Positions 38,275 to 47,010 are shown, counted from the first letter of the stretch. The stretch is 64,000 nucleotides of DNA from an uncultured Clostridia bacterium (GCA_934747885.1 CAKVHE010000001.1:124001-188000), one strand, 5' to 3'. The notes: generated by a model from the letters alone, not told the origin. Numbers and translations are program-made.

Positions 38275-38805
38275 TTAGTTTTTTAATAGTTTTTTTAAAT
38301 AGGTTCCTGCGCTATAAAGCGAATCAAACTTCGGTTTATGCGCCTTTAACGGTGACGAGCTTCCGCCCGCAATCACCTTTGGCATTTCGCCAGTTTTTGT
38401 CGAAACGCTAATTAAAAGTTTTTCAATCAACTCAAATTTTTGCGTTTCAAGATCTTTTTTCGGCAACTTTTCAGCGCGGGCGTCACCGATTTCTGCCGGA
38501 TCTGTGCAAGACTCTTGCAATTGCGCCTCATTTTCTGCGCCACTGGTCACCGGCTCCTTTCCCGTTTCTTTATTAAGGGAATTGCCATCAGCCAATTTTG
38601 CGCCTATGGCGTCAGCGCTTAAATCGGCTTTTTCCTTGTTTAATAAAGAATTTTGTGCAGGCAAAGCAGAGAAGTCGCTTTCGCGCAAAGAATTTAACTC
38701 CGCCTTAACTTTTGCAAGTTCTTGACATTTTTTGGTAAATTCTTTTTCAAGCGACGCATAAGCCTCTGCTAGGCTTGTTGCATCCACAAATTTATTGTTG
38801 TACAT
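38275..38805 (-). CDS. Phage scaffold protein
   Basis: 176 residues, highly charged. N-terminal helix SLAEAYASLEKEFTKKCQELAKVKAEL, a low-complexity Glu/Ala/Asn middle and a basic C-terminal helix KPKFDSLYSAGTYLKKLLKN, the usual coat-binding end of scaffolds. The gene starts within the last 14 bases of the portal gene and lies directly before the capsid gene, the canonical scaffold place. Confidence 0.75.
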   Translation of the reverse strand: MYNNKFVDATSLAEAYASLEKEFTKKCQELAKVKAELNSLRESDFSALPAQNSLLNKEKADLSADAIGAKLADGNSLNKETGKEPVTSGAENEAQLQESCTDPAEIGDARAEKLPKKDLETQKFELIEKLLISVSTKTGEMPKVIAGGSSSPLKAHKPKFDSLYSAGTYLKKLLKN

Positions 38806-40822
38806 TTTGTTCTCCGTTCCCTACCTTGCTGGCACTTGCAAGCGTTTTATGCTGGCGAATGTGCAAAAGTAGTGCATTTTTGTATTTTTCGGTTAGTTTT
38901 TGCTCGTTTTCTAGCAAAAAGCGCGTATGTTCCAAGATATGTAGTTCGTTGTCGTCAATTTCCAAAACGTGAGCCGAAAAGATATTTAAGTTCTCTTCCT
39001 TGGCGCGTTTTAAATTTAGCGAGGACAAATCAGCCGATGCTTCCCAGTTGCCAAGCCCGAGCATTTCCAAAATTTTATTTTTGGTTCGACGATCAATTTT
39101 GCCGTTATCGTCTTCTAGCAAATGATTTTTTAAGAGTTCTAGCACCATATTTTTGCGCGTCGCCGGACTTTCGGATAATTCGTTTTGAGTATCAAGTACA
39201 ACATCGTCGCTAGACAAATTGGCACCCGACCAATAAAACAACTGCACCTCACCATTTTCGCCCGAAACTTTTGCAAGTTTTGGAAGAGTGGCGTTGTCTT
39301 TGTAAAGTTTGATAAGTTTTTTAGACAAATTGAGCAGTGCGCGCCTTATGTTCTCCGCCGTAACCGAAAGACGAGTATCGTCTTGTTCAATCAGCAGGTT
39401 AATTGCCGTACCGCTCATAACCGAGTTTGGCAGCGTGCTGTTGCGCATAAGTTCCGACACACCGGTTAGGGTGATAAATTCGTTTAAAATTCGGTCTTCT
39501 TCAGCCGAAAGTTCCGGCGGAATGTCGCCCGAGTCCATAAATTTTGGAATGGTTGCACCGTTGCGATAAACCAAAATTTTGCCAGGTGTTAAGCCATCTT
39601 CGGCAATTTCGTCCACATCAACCGAACCTTCTTCCACCGTAAGCACGCCGCCAGATAACCTACTTAAAAATTCGATTTTTCTATTTTTAATGGCGTTGTA
39701 AGCGCGTTGCAACGGAATACACCTATCCACCACACTGGTACCCCAAAAGGAACCAATGGTTGCTGACGACACTTGCTTTACAAACGGATAATCGTCCATA
39801 GGCATATCGCCGTCAAACACCAAATTGTCACCAACCACAATTTCAAGTTTGCCTTTTGGATACTCAGTAGATGGCCTTGTCCAGCGCTCAATTACTATGG
39901 TTTGATTTTCTTTTTTAACCGAGGCCGATTTATACACGTTGCTAGAACCCGAAAGCATAAGCCCAAGTTTTGCAACATTTAAACTTAAAAGGTCAATCGG
40001 CTCGCCAACCACCTTAACGCCATAAGTGCGTTCAGCCTCGCCGGCGTCCATTGCCCTTGCGTGAATGATAGAACGCATAGACGCAATGTCCACTGAACCC
40101 GAACTATCAGGAAAAATTTCAAACGGCGAACAAACCGAAACATTTACTTCGCCCGCCGAAATTTCGGTTGGTGCTTTGGCTTTAACTGCCCCGCCCGTAG
40201 GCTCGGCGCTTAAAGTTCTAACACCAGTACCCGCTGCGCCGGTTTGTCCATTTGGCTTTTCAGCGCCCAACTCTTCACTTTCGCCCGCTTGTTTTTCGGC
40301 GCCCGCTTGACCAATGGTGCCCGCAACAATTTTTGAGCCCGTCAGCGATTTTGCATCAAACTTTTCACCAGCCGTAGCGTCCCAAAAAATTTTGTAAAAA
40401 CTAGTTCCGCAAACCTCGCTCCACACCGTGGCCTCGGCAATTGCAGACGAAATATCCAGTTCGTTATATACGCTGTCCAAAATCAGTTTGGATAGTTTGG
40501 CGTTTTCGATGTCTGCTTGTTCAATTCCGGACGGCCTTACACTAATGGACGGGCGCACCCTACCGAGTTTTGCAAGACGCGACTCTACAACCGGCGCAAT
40601 ATGGTTAAACACTTCTCGACTTTCCCACGGATACATTTTGGGGATATCCACCATTTCGCCGTTTTGCGACACCGCCGAATACTGGTTGCCAATTACATAG
40701 TTTATATTAAGTAGCCACGCCAGTTCATAGGGTTTGCGCTGTTCACGCCGCATTTCAAAATCTTCCAAAATTTCGGCAACTTTTTCGCGTTTGGCACTAT
40801 CGATATTTTTTTTACTTGTCAT
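38792..40822 (-). CDS. Phage portal protein
   Basis: 676 residues, a length typical of podovirus-type portals. Recognisable blocks: RREQRKPYELAWLLNINYVIGNQY, the DIPKMYPWESREVFNHI segment, ERWTRPSTEYPKGKLEIVVGD, IGSFWGTSVVDRCIPLQRAYNAIKNRKIEF (stem and channel helix region) and SGTAINLLIEQDDTRLSVTAENIRRAL. An Ala/Glu/Gly-rich insert occupies about 165-220. ATG 40822 is preferred: GGAG lies 7 bases before it, while the in-frame TTG at 40834 lacks a site. It overlaps the preceding small gene by 11 bases. Confidence 0.85.
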   Translation of the reverse strand: MTSKKNIDSAKREKVAEILEDFEMRREQRKPYELAWLLNINYVIGNQYSAVSQNGEMVDIPKMYPWESREVFNHIAPVVESRLAKLGRVRPSISVRPSGIEQADIENAKLSKLILDSVYNELDISSAIAEATVWSEVCGTSFYKIFWDATAGEKFDAKSLTGSKIVAGTIGQAGAEKQAGESEELGAEKPNGQTGAAGTGVRTLSAEPTGGAVKAKAPTEISAGEVNVSVCSPFEIFPDSSGSVDIASMRSIIHARAMDAGEAERTYGVKVVGEPIDLLSLNVAKLGLMLSGSSNVYKSASVKKENQTIVIERWTRPSTEYPKGKLEIVVGDNLVFDGDMPMDDYPFVKQVSSATIGSFWGTSVVDRCIPLQRAYNAIKNRKIEFLSRLSGGVLTVEEGSVDVDEIAEDGLTPGKILVYRNGATIPKFMDSGDIPPELSAEEDRILNEFITLTGVSELMRNSTLPNSVMSGTAINLLIEQDDTRLSVTAENIRRALLNLSKKLIKLYKDNATLPKLAKVSGENGEVQLFYWSGANLSSDDVVLDTQNELSESPATRKNMVLELLKNHLLEDDNGKIDRRTKNKILEMLGLGNWEASADLSSLNLKRAKEENLNIFSAHVLEIDDNELHILEHTRFLLENEQKLTEKYKNALLLHIRQHKTLASASKVGNGEQNVQQ

Positions 40823-41087
40823 AACTTTCTCCAATATGTTTTATTTCTGCAAACAATTTTTTTGCTTTCTTTTCCAGTTCCAAAACGGACACGCTAGCCA
40901 AAGGTTCTTCGCACGCATTTTCAATTGACATCAAAAGTTTTAATGCCGAAAAGTCTGGCGGCGAATAACTTACCGTGCTGCGTTGTTTTTTTATTCTAAG
41001 TTTTGGAGCCGAAACAAACGAGCGCAAACTTTGAATGTCCTTAAACCTTGGAACGATTTTTACTGCCACCGACTTTTTGCTTTGCAT
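40812..41087 (-). CDS. Small phage protein, unknown
   Basis: 91 residues from ATG 41087 (an in-frame GTG at 41093 is possible; AGGT sites serve either). Basic N-terminus with KKSVAVKIVPRFKDIQSL and a helical Lys/Glu end. It overlaps the portal start by 11 bases and is probably translated from the same message. No family is recognised. Confidence 0.6.
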   Translation of the reverse strand: MQSKKSVAVKIVPRFKDIQSLRSFVSAPKLRIKKQRSTVSYSPPDFSALKLLMSIENACEEPLASVSVLELEKKAKKLFAEIKHIGESYDK

Positions 41088-41419
41088 ATTCACCTACCTA
41101 TTTTTTCTTGCAAGCAAAATCGCTGGCAAACCGAAATGGGTTGTCAGTGATTGCACTCGTTTGATGTACATTTTCAGCATACACTACACTTTTTGTTTTT
41201 GCAAGTTTGTTACCACACTTTTTAAAAAAATTGCCCTCTATGCCTTTATTTTAAAGAAAAAATTTTTTTGCGCTTTGTTTAAATTTTGAATTTTTGGGGC
41301 TAAAAATTTCGGCTTAAATTTGAAACCAAAAGGAAAAAATTGTTTAAACTTTTTACGCTATGATGGTAACGCAATTTTTTACGCTATGGCGCTAATTCAA
41401 TAAATTTTTAAAACATCTC
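41088..41419. other. AT-rich gap of about 330 bases inside the phage module
   Basis: Nothing coding. It contains long T and A runs and CGCTATG words near 41355-41390 and no clear promoter or repeat. Confidence 0.5.
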
Positions 41420-41758
41420 TTAATTAAAAAACGATTGTTGAAGTGCCGCGGTCGATTTTTTTACTTTAAACTTTTTATACTTTACGCCCTCTTTAGCGCG
41501 GACAAAACGCACGCCGACAAAAGTGCATCGCACTTCGGCGGGAACCGTTTTATTGCATTTTGCAAAAAACATTCCCACCTGCCCGCTTGTCAAAAATGCC
41601 AATTTTACAAAGCCACTTCTAAAAAACAATTTACCGCCGTATACAAAATTGACTGTTTTATCTTCCTCTTCGGTATCGGTATTTTTTTCACGAAAATAAA
41701 AGCCGTAGGCGCGTTTTTTAAGCGCGGTCAACAACTTTTCATCATACACTTTTTCCAT
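41420..41758 (-). CDS. Small basic phage protein, unknown
   Basis: 112 residues from ATG 41758, after TTAGGAGAGATT. An alternative TTG at 41773 lies before the site. MEKVYDEKLLTALKKRAYGFYFREK, then a strand region FVYGGKLFFRSGFVKLAFLTSGQVGMFF and a Lys-rich end. It may be nucleic-acid binding (charge only); no motif is recognised. Confidence 0.6.
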   Translation of the reverse strand: MEKVYDEKLLTALKKRAYGFYFREKNTDTEEEDKTVNFVYGGKLFFRSGFVKLAFLTSGQVGMFFAKCNKTVPAEVRCTFVGVRFVRAKEGVKYKKFKVKKSTAALQQSFFN

Positions 41759-41828
41759 AATCTCTCCTAACAATTTTTACAAAAAATTATATATTTTTAT
41801 ATATTTATTATTTATTCGCGCGCCCGTG

Positions 41829-41895
41829 GCACGCAAAAACGCCCCAAATTCGGGAGTAATAGGCGCCACGATAGTTTACTCATACCGCAAAATGA
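41829..41895 (+). repeat. R2 short intergenic repeat, copy c
   Basis: GGCACGCAAAAACGCCCC, AAATTCGG, GCGCCACGATAGTTTACTC and CCGCAAAA align with copies at 18886 and 24892. It lies 70-140 bases upstream of the small gene at 41758 on the minus strand. It occurs inside the phage module as well as the chromosome. Confidence 0.55.
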
Positions 41896-41961
41896 CACAA
41901 TTTAAACCCCATAAATCATTTTTGTGGTTTTTACAATTTCTTTTTGGTGCGCTTAAAAGCG

Positions 41962-42924
41962 TTAAATTTCTATATTGTCCAAACTATCATAAAAGGCATC
42001 ACATTGCTCTTTGGTGTACTCGCGTTGGTCAAAATTTTGCGCTGCGGCCTTGGGCGCGTTCGCTTTTGCTGCGCCAACAACTTGCGGCTTTGGCAATTTT
42101 TTGCGCCTTATTTCCCAGCCGCGTACCGTGGCTTTCCAATCGCGCATAAGGCTATTACCAACACGCCAACCCTTGCTTTCGTAAAACGCCACAAACTCTT
42201 CACCAAAATCTTCGTACCCCTTTTCGACTATATAAGCCTTTACTTCGGCTACGGTAGGAACAGAAAAATTTTTAAAAGCATTTTTATTTTCGCTCTCGCT
42301 CGCCGTTAGGCTTTGTCCTACTGGGGCAACTTTTTTAACTGCCTCTTCTGCCACCTTGCTAGTGTTTAATAAAATATTTTCTTTATCTTTACTTTTCTCT
42401 TTATTATTAAGCAAAGATAATTCAGGGGGACTATTCGGGGGAATTATCCTATAATTATCCCCCGACAAATCACGAAATTTCGTGGGGGTACCTAGATTAT
42501 TCGGGGATAATTGCATTGAATTATCCCTAGATAATTCGGGAATTATCCCCCTTGCTTTTTGGTGTTTTTTTGATGTTTCCGTAATTTTTTTGGTATAAGG
42601 ATTAGTTCGTCCCTTTTGAAAATTTGGATTTCCGCGCCTACTATGCTTTAATCCCCATTTACCATCGTATAGCGTCCAATAGGTGTTCGCCAGCATTGCC
42701 ACGGCGGTGGGCATTTGTACCACCTTGCCGACCGACCAAAAAATATATAGCGCTTCCAAAACTTTCCAACGCGTTTTGTATGACCTTACTGCGCTAAGCG
42801 ATTTAAACACCGAACCAAAAACATACATACCCTTGCTTTGCAAAATGGCGGTCTGCTCGCGCGCATTTAGCATTTTTTCAACCTTTTTTGAGGAATACAC
42901 CATTCCCGATTTACTTTTGCCCAT
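41962..42924 (-). CDS. Phage replication initiator (replisome organiser-like)
   Basis: 320 residues. N-terminal part (about 1-110) contains helical DNA-binding-like sequence RSYKTRWKVLEALYIFWSVGKVV. Middle is a Ser/Asn/Pro-rich linker encoded by the iteron cluster at 42416-42551. The C-terminal domain, PTVAEVKAYIVEKG...FVAFYESKGWRVGNSLMRDWKATVRGWE, is the conserved tail of phage replication-initiation and helix-turn-helix proteins. The ribosome binding site AAGGAGAAAAC is strong. It follows the terminase gene by 10 bases, an unusual place for replication function. Confidence 0.78.
   Translation of the reverse strand: MGKSKSGMVYSSKKVEKMLNAREQTAILQSKGMYVFGSVFKSLSAVRSYKTRWKVLEALYIFWSVGKVVQMPTAVAMLANTYWTLYDGKWGLKHSRRGNPNFQKGRTNPYTKKITETSKKHQKARGIIPELSRDNSMQLSPNNLGTPTKFRDLSGDNYRIIPPNSPPELSLLNNKEKSKDKENILLNTSKVAEEAVKKVAPVGQSLTASESENKNAFKNFSVPTVAEVKAYIVEKGYEDFGEEFVAFYESKGWRVGNSLMRDWKATVRGWEIRRKKLPKPQVVGAAKANAPKAAAQNFDQREYTKEQCDAFYDSLDNIEI
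42416..42551. repeat. Iteron cluster inside the initiator gene, candidate replication origin
   Basis: At least eight copies, in both orientations, of a GATAATTCGGGG-type word: near 42416, 42430 (one base off), 42437 (inverted), 42451 (inverted), 42495, 42502, 42518/42530 (inverted pair) and 42538. The encoded linker accordingly repeats PELSRDN/PNN/PELS-like words. Origins within initiator genes are typical of phage and plasmid replication modules. Confidence 0.72.
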
Positions 42925-42934
42925 AGTTTTCTCC

Positions 42935-44380
42935 TTAATAATTGTTTCGATTGGCGCGCAAACGACGATACAATCTTTCTTTGTCGCGCTGAATGGCAGT
43001 TTTGGGTTCTTCTATTCGTGCCGGACGCGGACGGCTCATTAGATAATAGCGCAATTCATCCATTGCGTGGTCGTCGCGCTTTATTGGAACATCGCCCGCG
43101 CCAAAGCGATAGCCTTTTATTTCGCGAATCATATTGGTGCAACACGAAAAAATAAAAAGTTTTGCCTTGCCTTCGGCATTTTTTAGGTAAGAGCGTACGC
43201 ACGAAATGCCCGAAAATAAATCCTTGTTCACTTTGGTGTTTACATAAATTCCGCGTTCAAACATCAGTTCAGCCACTGATTTTGGCGAAGCCAGCGTCGA
43301 TTGCGTGCTGGCGCTATCAATAAGCGCATCAATTCCGCCAAACGAGTTGCGATGCCAGTTTAGCGCGTCACTAATTTCTTTTATTTTAGCAATGTGATTA
43401 TCCAGCGTTTCGCCCGCCTTGTAGTGTTCCGCCACCACAAAAACGTTGCCGTCACCGTCCACCGCGTACCAATGACAAGAAAACGGGTTGGTAAGCCCTG
43501 GGTCGATTGAAAGTTTATCCTGCCATTCGGGCGGAATAGGAAAAGGTTCCACAATATGCACTTCGGGCGAAAAGTTTTTGTACACTAACCCCTCATTATT
43601 TATAATAAAATGCCCAAATTTTCGCGCTTCCAGTTCTTCGGTCGGCATAAATGCGGTCATTCGCTCCACTTCGGCGGCGTCGATGTATGGGTTGTCACTC
43701 CACTGCATAAATATAGTAAATAGTTCGGGGTCGTTTGCGCTGTTTAGATAAATTTTGTCATATACAAAAGTTCGACCTTTTAGCGGCGTCATAGTAGCAA
43801 AGATGTCGCCCTTTTTGTCCACCACACGCATAACGCACTCGCTGTAAATGTCTTCGGGCGGTTCTTCGTCAAACCAAACATAATCTAGTGACGCGCCCTG
43901 AAATTTCTCGCGCCCTTCTTCATGCGACTTAAAACCAATAACGCTCTTGCCGCCAAACACATTTTTTACCACAATTTTTTCAATTACGCCATAAAGCGGC
44001 GCTTGACTTTTGCCGGTAAGCATAATAATTTCGTCTATCCATTCGGGGTCTAGGTAGTCGAGTATCTTTTTTTGTGCGACATCTTTTTGCACCCTAGTGG
44101 ACGGCGAAACTACCCAGCCTTCGGTATTTTTGCGGTTTTGCCTAAACGGATGGATGCCCCGCGCCATCCAAACCACTTCCACCGCGCCGCACTCCGATTT
44201 GCCCGAACGGTTTCCGCCAAACACCCAACGATTGCGTTTTTGCGAGCGGTGAAAAGCCAATTGCTTTAAGTGCACTTTTGCGCCTTTGTTATATGAATAA
44301 ATTTTTAAATTTTTGCGTCTATCCAGTTCCACTAATATGGCGGATAGCGCACCGTATTTTTGTTTTAGATCTGAGTTCAT
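42935..44380 (-). CDS. terL: Phage terminase large subunit
   Basis: 481 residues; the ATPase-nuclease that packages DNA into the capsid. Walker A GGNRSGKS (about 55-62), Walker B YVWFDEEP (about 165-172), coupling motif ATMTPLKG, then RNase H-like nuclease acidic residues at LSIDPGLTNPF (about 285) and ALIDSAS, and a final DHAMDELRYYLMSRPR. Full length. AAAAAGGAG precedes the ATG. The small subunit is not identified; the gene at 45642 or the N-terminal part of the initiator could be candidates. Confidence 0.93.
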   Translation of the reverse strand: MNSDLKQKYGALSAILVELDRRKNLKIYSYNKGAKVHLKQLAFHRSQKRNRWVFGGNRSGKSECGAVEVVWMARGIHPFRQNRKNTEGWVVSPSTRVQKDVAQKKILDYLDPEWIDEIIMLTGKSQAPLYGVIEKIVVKNVFGGKSVIGFKSHEEGREKFQGASLDYVWFDEEPPEDIYSECVMRVVDKKGDIFATMTPLKGRTFVYDKIYLNSANDPELFTIFMQWSDNPYIDAAEVERMTAFMPTEELEARKFGHFIINNEGLVYKNFSPEVHIVEPFPIPPEWQDKLSIDPGLTNPFSCHWYAVDGDGNVFVVAEHYKAGETLDNHIAKIKEISDALNWHRNSFGGIDALIDSASTQSTLASPKSVAELMFERGIYVNTKVNKDLFSGISCVRSYLKNAEGKAKLFIFSCCTNMIREIKGYRFGAGDVPIKRDDHAMDELRYYLMSRPRPARIEEPKTAIQRDKERLYRRLRANRNNY

Positions 44381-44431
44381 TACATTCTCCTTTTTTTGAC
44401 GATTTTATAAATAAAAATGCAAATTTCGATT

Positions 44432-44460
44432 TTGATAAACGCCCTTTTGTGGGCTATACT
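44432..44460 (+). promoter_or_regulatory. Promoter placing the start codon of the 44467 gene at +1 (leaderless)
   Basis: TTGATA (44432-44437), 17-base spacer and TATACT (44455-44460), followed by TTTGGT and ATG at 44467. No ribosome binding site lies between. The same arrangement precedes the pnuC-like gene. Confidence 0.75.
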
Positions 44461-44466
44461 TTTGGT

Positions 44467-45546
44467 ATGACCAAAAAAGAAAAGATAATTTTTGCGGTAG
44501 TTAGTTTTGTACTTGCCGTTTCGCTGATTATGGCGTACATTGTGGGCATTAGCCGAAGCGCCCTTTTAAGCGTTCACGGCGCCAAAGTAGCGACTTGCCA
44601 CGCCACCGAGCCGGACAGCGAAGCCAACTATTACCGCCTAAGTCAGGACGCAACTTTGTTTGCAGACGCAGAACTAAGCGCGCCAATTTTTGATATGCCC
44701 GCCACCTACTTTGTGCAAGTGTTTGGCGAAAGTGATAACTATTATTTGGTGATGTACGGCAACTTTTGGGGCTACGCAAAAAAAGAAAACCTTGAAAAAG
44801 TTTCCTATGTTCCAAAAAATGCTTATATAAAGGGCGTTACCGTGCGCGCGAAGAACAATTTGTCGCTTGCTATAAAAGAAACGCCAGACGCGGGCGCCGC
44901 CACCAAACTTATTTTAAGCCCAAGTTACACCATTTGCTATGTGGCATCAATGACCATAAACGGCACCACTTGGTATTATATTTTGGCAGAACTCGCAAGT
45001 AGTTTGGTAATTTGCGGATATTTGCCAAGCACGGCGGTTGAACTTTCGCGCGCGCTAGAAACAAACACCGAAACCGAGCCCACCAAAGAGGCTTCTAGCA
45101 CAGTGACCGACACCGAAACTAGCTTAGAGCCAGACAAAGAACTAATTGAGCCCGCCATTACCACACCCACAAAAGTGATGATACTGATAATTTTTTCGCT
45201 CCCTGCCCTTGCCTTGCTTTTGCTGCTTGTAATAAAGCCAAAGCAAAATATGGACGAAAAAGACGAAAAAACCATCATTTTTGATAAAAATTTTGAAGAA
45301 TTTGATAAAAAACCCGATAAAAAGGCGCGTGAACTAGCGGTCAGCCAGCCGGTAGACACTTATTTTAGCGCAAGCGAGCCTCTTGAGCCCGAAAATATGA
45401 ACAATTTGGCACCTGAGGCGCCACAAAAACCCGAAAATAGTTATCCTGCTAGCAAAAAAATGGACGAAATTTTTATAAATAACTACTCTGCGCCACAAAA
45501 AAGACCTAGTTTTTTTGATTTTTTTACCAAAAAACATTCTAAATAA
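44467..45546 (+). CDS. Membrane-anchored surface protein with SH3-like domain and cytoplasmic tail
   Basis: 359 residues. A signal-anchor (about 7-30) precedes an extracytoplasmic part with YYRLSQDATLFADAEL, YFVQVFGESDNYYLVMYGNFWGYAKKENL and a second half VRAKNNLSLAIKETPDAG, both resembling bacterial SH3 folds that bind cell wall or peptides. A Thr/Glu-rich linker leads to a second membrane helix (about 233-256) and a charged cytoplasmic tail with several Glu/Lys/Asp/Pro segments ending in DFFTKKHSK. The topology is unusual for such sensors. It is transcribed on its own from a leaderless promoter, opposite to the phage genes, and probably belongs to the host chromosome. Confidence 0.78.
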   Translation: MTKKEKIIFAVVSFVLAVSLIMAYIVGISRSALLSVHGAKVATCHATEPDSEANYYRLSQDATLFADAELSAPIFDMPATYFVQVFGESDNYYLVMYGNFWGYAKKENLEKVSYVPKNAYIKGVTVRAKNNLSLAIKETPDAGAATKLILSPSYTICYVASMTINGTTWYYILAELASSLVICGYLPSTAVELSRALETNTETEPTKEASSTVTDTETSLEPDKELIEPAITTPTKVMILIIFSLPALALLLLLVIKPKQNMDEKDEKTIIFDKNFEEFDKKPDKKARELAVSQPVDTYFSASEPLEPENMNNLAPEAPQKPENSYPASKKMDEIFINNYSAPQKRPSFFDFFTKKHSK

Positions 45547-45576
45547 TAGAAATGCCAAAAGCCCTAATGCAACTCA

Positions 45577-45609
45577 GCGCGCCAAGTTACTCCTAGCAAC
45601 TTAGCGCGC
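45577..45609. terminator. Hairpin between convergent genes
   Basis: GCGCGCCAAGTT and AACTTAGCGCGC arms (one mismatch) around a 9-base loop, between the convergent genes at 44467-45546 and 45642-46286. No T run on either side, so activity is only likely. Confidence 0.55.
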
Positions 45610-45641
45610 CTTACTTGTGCCCTGCAAAAGCAAACTGCCGC

Positions 45642-46286
45642 CTAGAGCGCGTAGTACTGCACAATAGGCAAACCGGCAAACTCATTATAAAACCAATCTA
45701 CCGAACAATTTTTTAGCATCAAAATTTCTTTTAGTCGTTTTAAAATTTTGTCGCGCTTGCGGTAAACTTGACGGAAGTTGCCAATTTTTTCGATGTCGCA
45801 AATATCTGTTTGATGCATCACCGACGCGCGGATAACCGCGTCCTCATCGGGCGTGAGCGCCTTTAAGAGATACCCGCCAACCACATACAAATTTATTAGG
45901 CGGTCTTTTTCGTCGAGATAACTAGCCATCTCTTCAAAGCAATCAATCACCGCCGTACCCCAGTTGCCCACGCGTGGCGCAACTGCCGTGCTATCTATCA
46001 CTGCTTCTAGCGTGTTGACAATTTCGGGCAAAAAATTATGCACCGACAAAGCCAGCCTCGCCCAATCTAGTAGCCCGTATTCGGCAAGTGCCTTTTTGGC
46101 GCGGCGCGCCATATTGCCGGTGGTGAGATTTAAATTTCCGCTAGAACGCTCCTTTGCGACTGCGTCAAAACACGCCTCGGTGTCAGTTTGTAGTTTGCCA
46201 AGCCCACCGCGAATTTTGCGAGCGAAAATTCGGTTAAATTTTTCCAATTGTTTTTTGTTTACAAAATTGATGTTTTTTCTTTTCAT
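45642..46286 (-). CDS. Unknown protein of 214 residues near the phage end
   Basis: Helical and basic at the start (KRKNINFVNKKQLEKFNRIFARKI), then TGNMARRAKKALAEYGLLDWARLALSVHNF, APRVGNWGTAVIDCFEEMASYLDEKDRLI and LKALTPDEDAVIRASVMHQTDICD, ending in a Lys/Arg-rich helix. A strong AAGGAGAGAAC site precedes the ATG. It could be a phage regulator or small terminase subunit, but nothing decides; a host gene is equally possible. No tRNA or integrase is near. Confidence 0.6.
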   Translation of the reverse strand: MKRKNINFVNKKQLEKFNRIFARKIRGGLGKLQTDTEACFDAVAKERSSGNLNLTTGNMARRAKKALAEYGLLDWARLALSVHNFLPEIVNTLEAVIDSTAVAPRVGNWGTAVIDCFEEMASYLDEKDRLINLYVVGGYLLKALTPDEDAVIRASVMHQTDICDIEKIGNFRQVYRKRDKILKRLKEILMLKNCSVDWFYNEFAGLPIVQYYAL

Positions 46287-47010
46287 TTGTTCTCTCCTTA
46301 TTTTGACAAGTTTGTCATAATTTTTTATTGTTTTTGTGCGCCTTGCCCCTTGCTTATTTTACTGTTTTCATCACAATATCGAATTATTTTGAATAATTAT
46401 AACAGCACGCTTTGGCTAAGGCAACTAAAATTTTGTGATTTTTGCAAAAAATGTGGACAAATTTTGCACCGAATATCCCCGCTCGACTTTTGCGCCGAAT
46501 ATAGCGTCACATTTGCGCCTTGCCCCAGCAAAAAGCGCTTTTGCCCGCCTAAAAAGCACTGAATGATACCCTTCTGCACTCGTTTGCACTATTTTTTGCT
46601 TTTTTCGCACCTGAATTTCACTATTGTTATGAAATTATAACTATGGTGCTCGTTGCGCTAAATTAAGTAATTTTTGTGCCCATTTGGCACTATTTTGATA
46701 AAAAGATGGCTGCAAATTTTGCATTTTTGATTTTTTCTCCTTTGGGTGATATTTTTGCATATCATAAAATGATTTTGAACGAAATGCAAGTTTTGGTACA
46801 CACTTTTTTGTTTTTAAAAGTAGCGTTAGCGCCAAACATCAGCCAAAATGCGGCTTTTTTAGACTTTTGCGCTTTAAAAAATTTTTTATTTTTCTTTTTG
46901 CATTTTGTCGCCAAACCAATAAAAAGTTTTTATTTTTTGGGGTTTCTTTTTGTTTTACCCAAGTCGCCCGCTAATGCGGCTACCCGATTTGCCCGAGCCG
47001 ACCTTTGCCC

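Larger units (their letters stand above)
28520..44380 (-). mobile_element. Phage structural module (short-tailed type), possibly a remnant prophage
   Basis: Fourteen minus-strand genes in phage order: large terminase, replication initiator, two small genes, portal, scaffold, major capsid, small capsid-linked gene, head-completion protein, beta-rich stopper-like protein, two tail/needle-like proteins, a coiled-coil protein and a holin-like protein. Gaps are short, with several overlaps. No tape-measure-sized helical gene, sheath, integrase, repressor or endolysin is present, which argues for a podovirus-like or degraded element. Confidence 0.8.
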
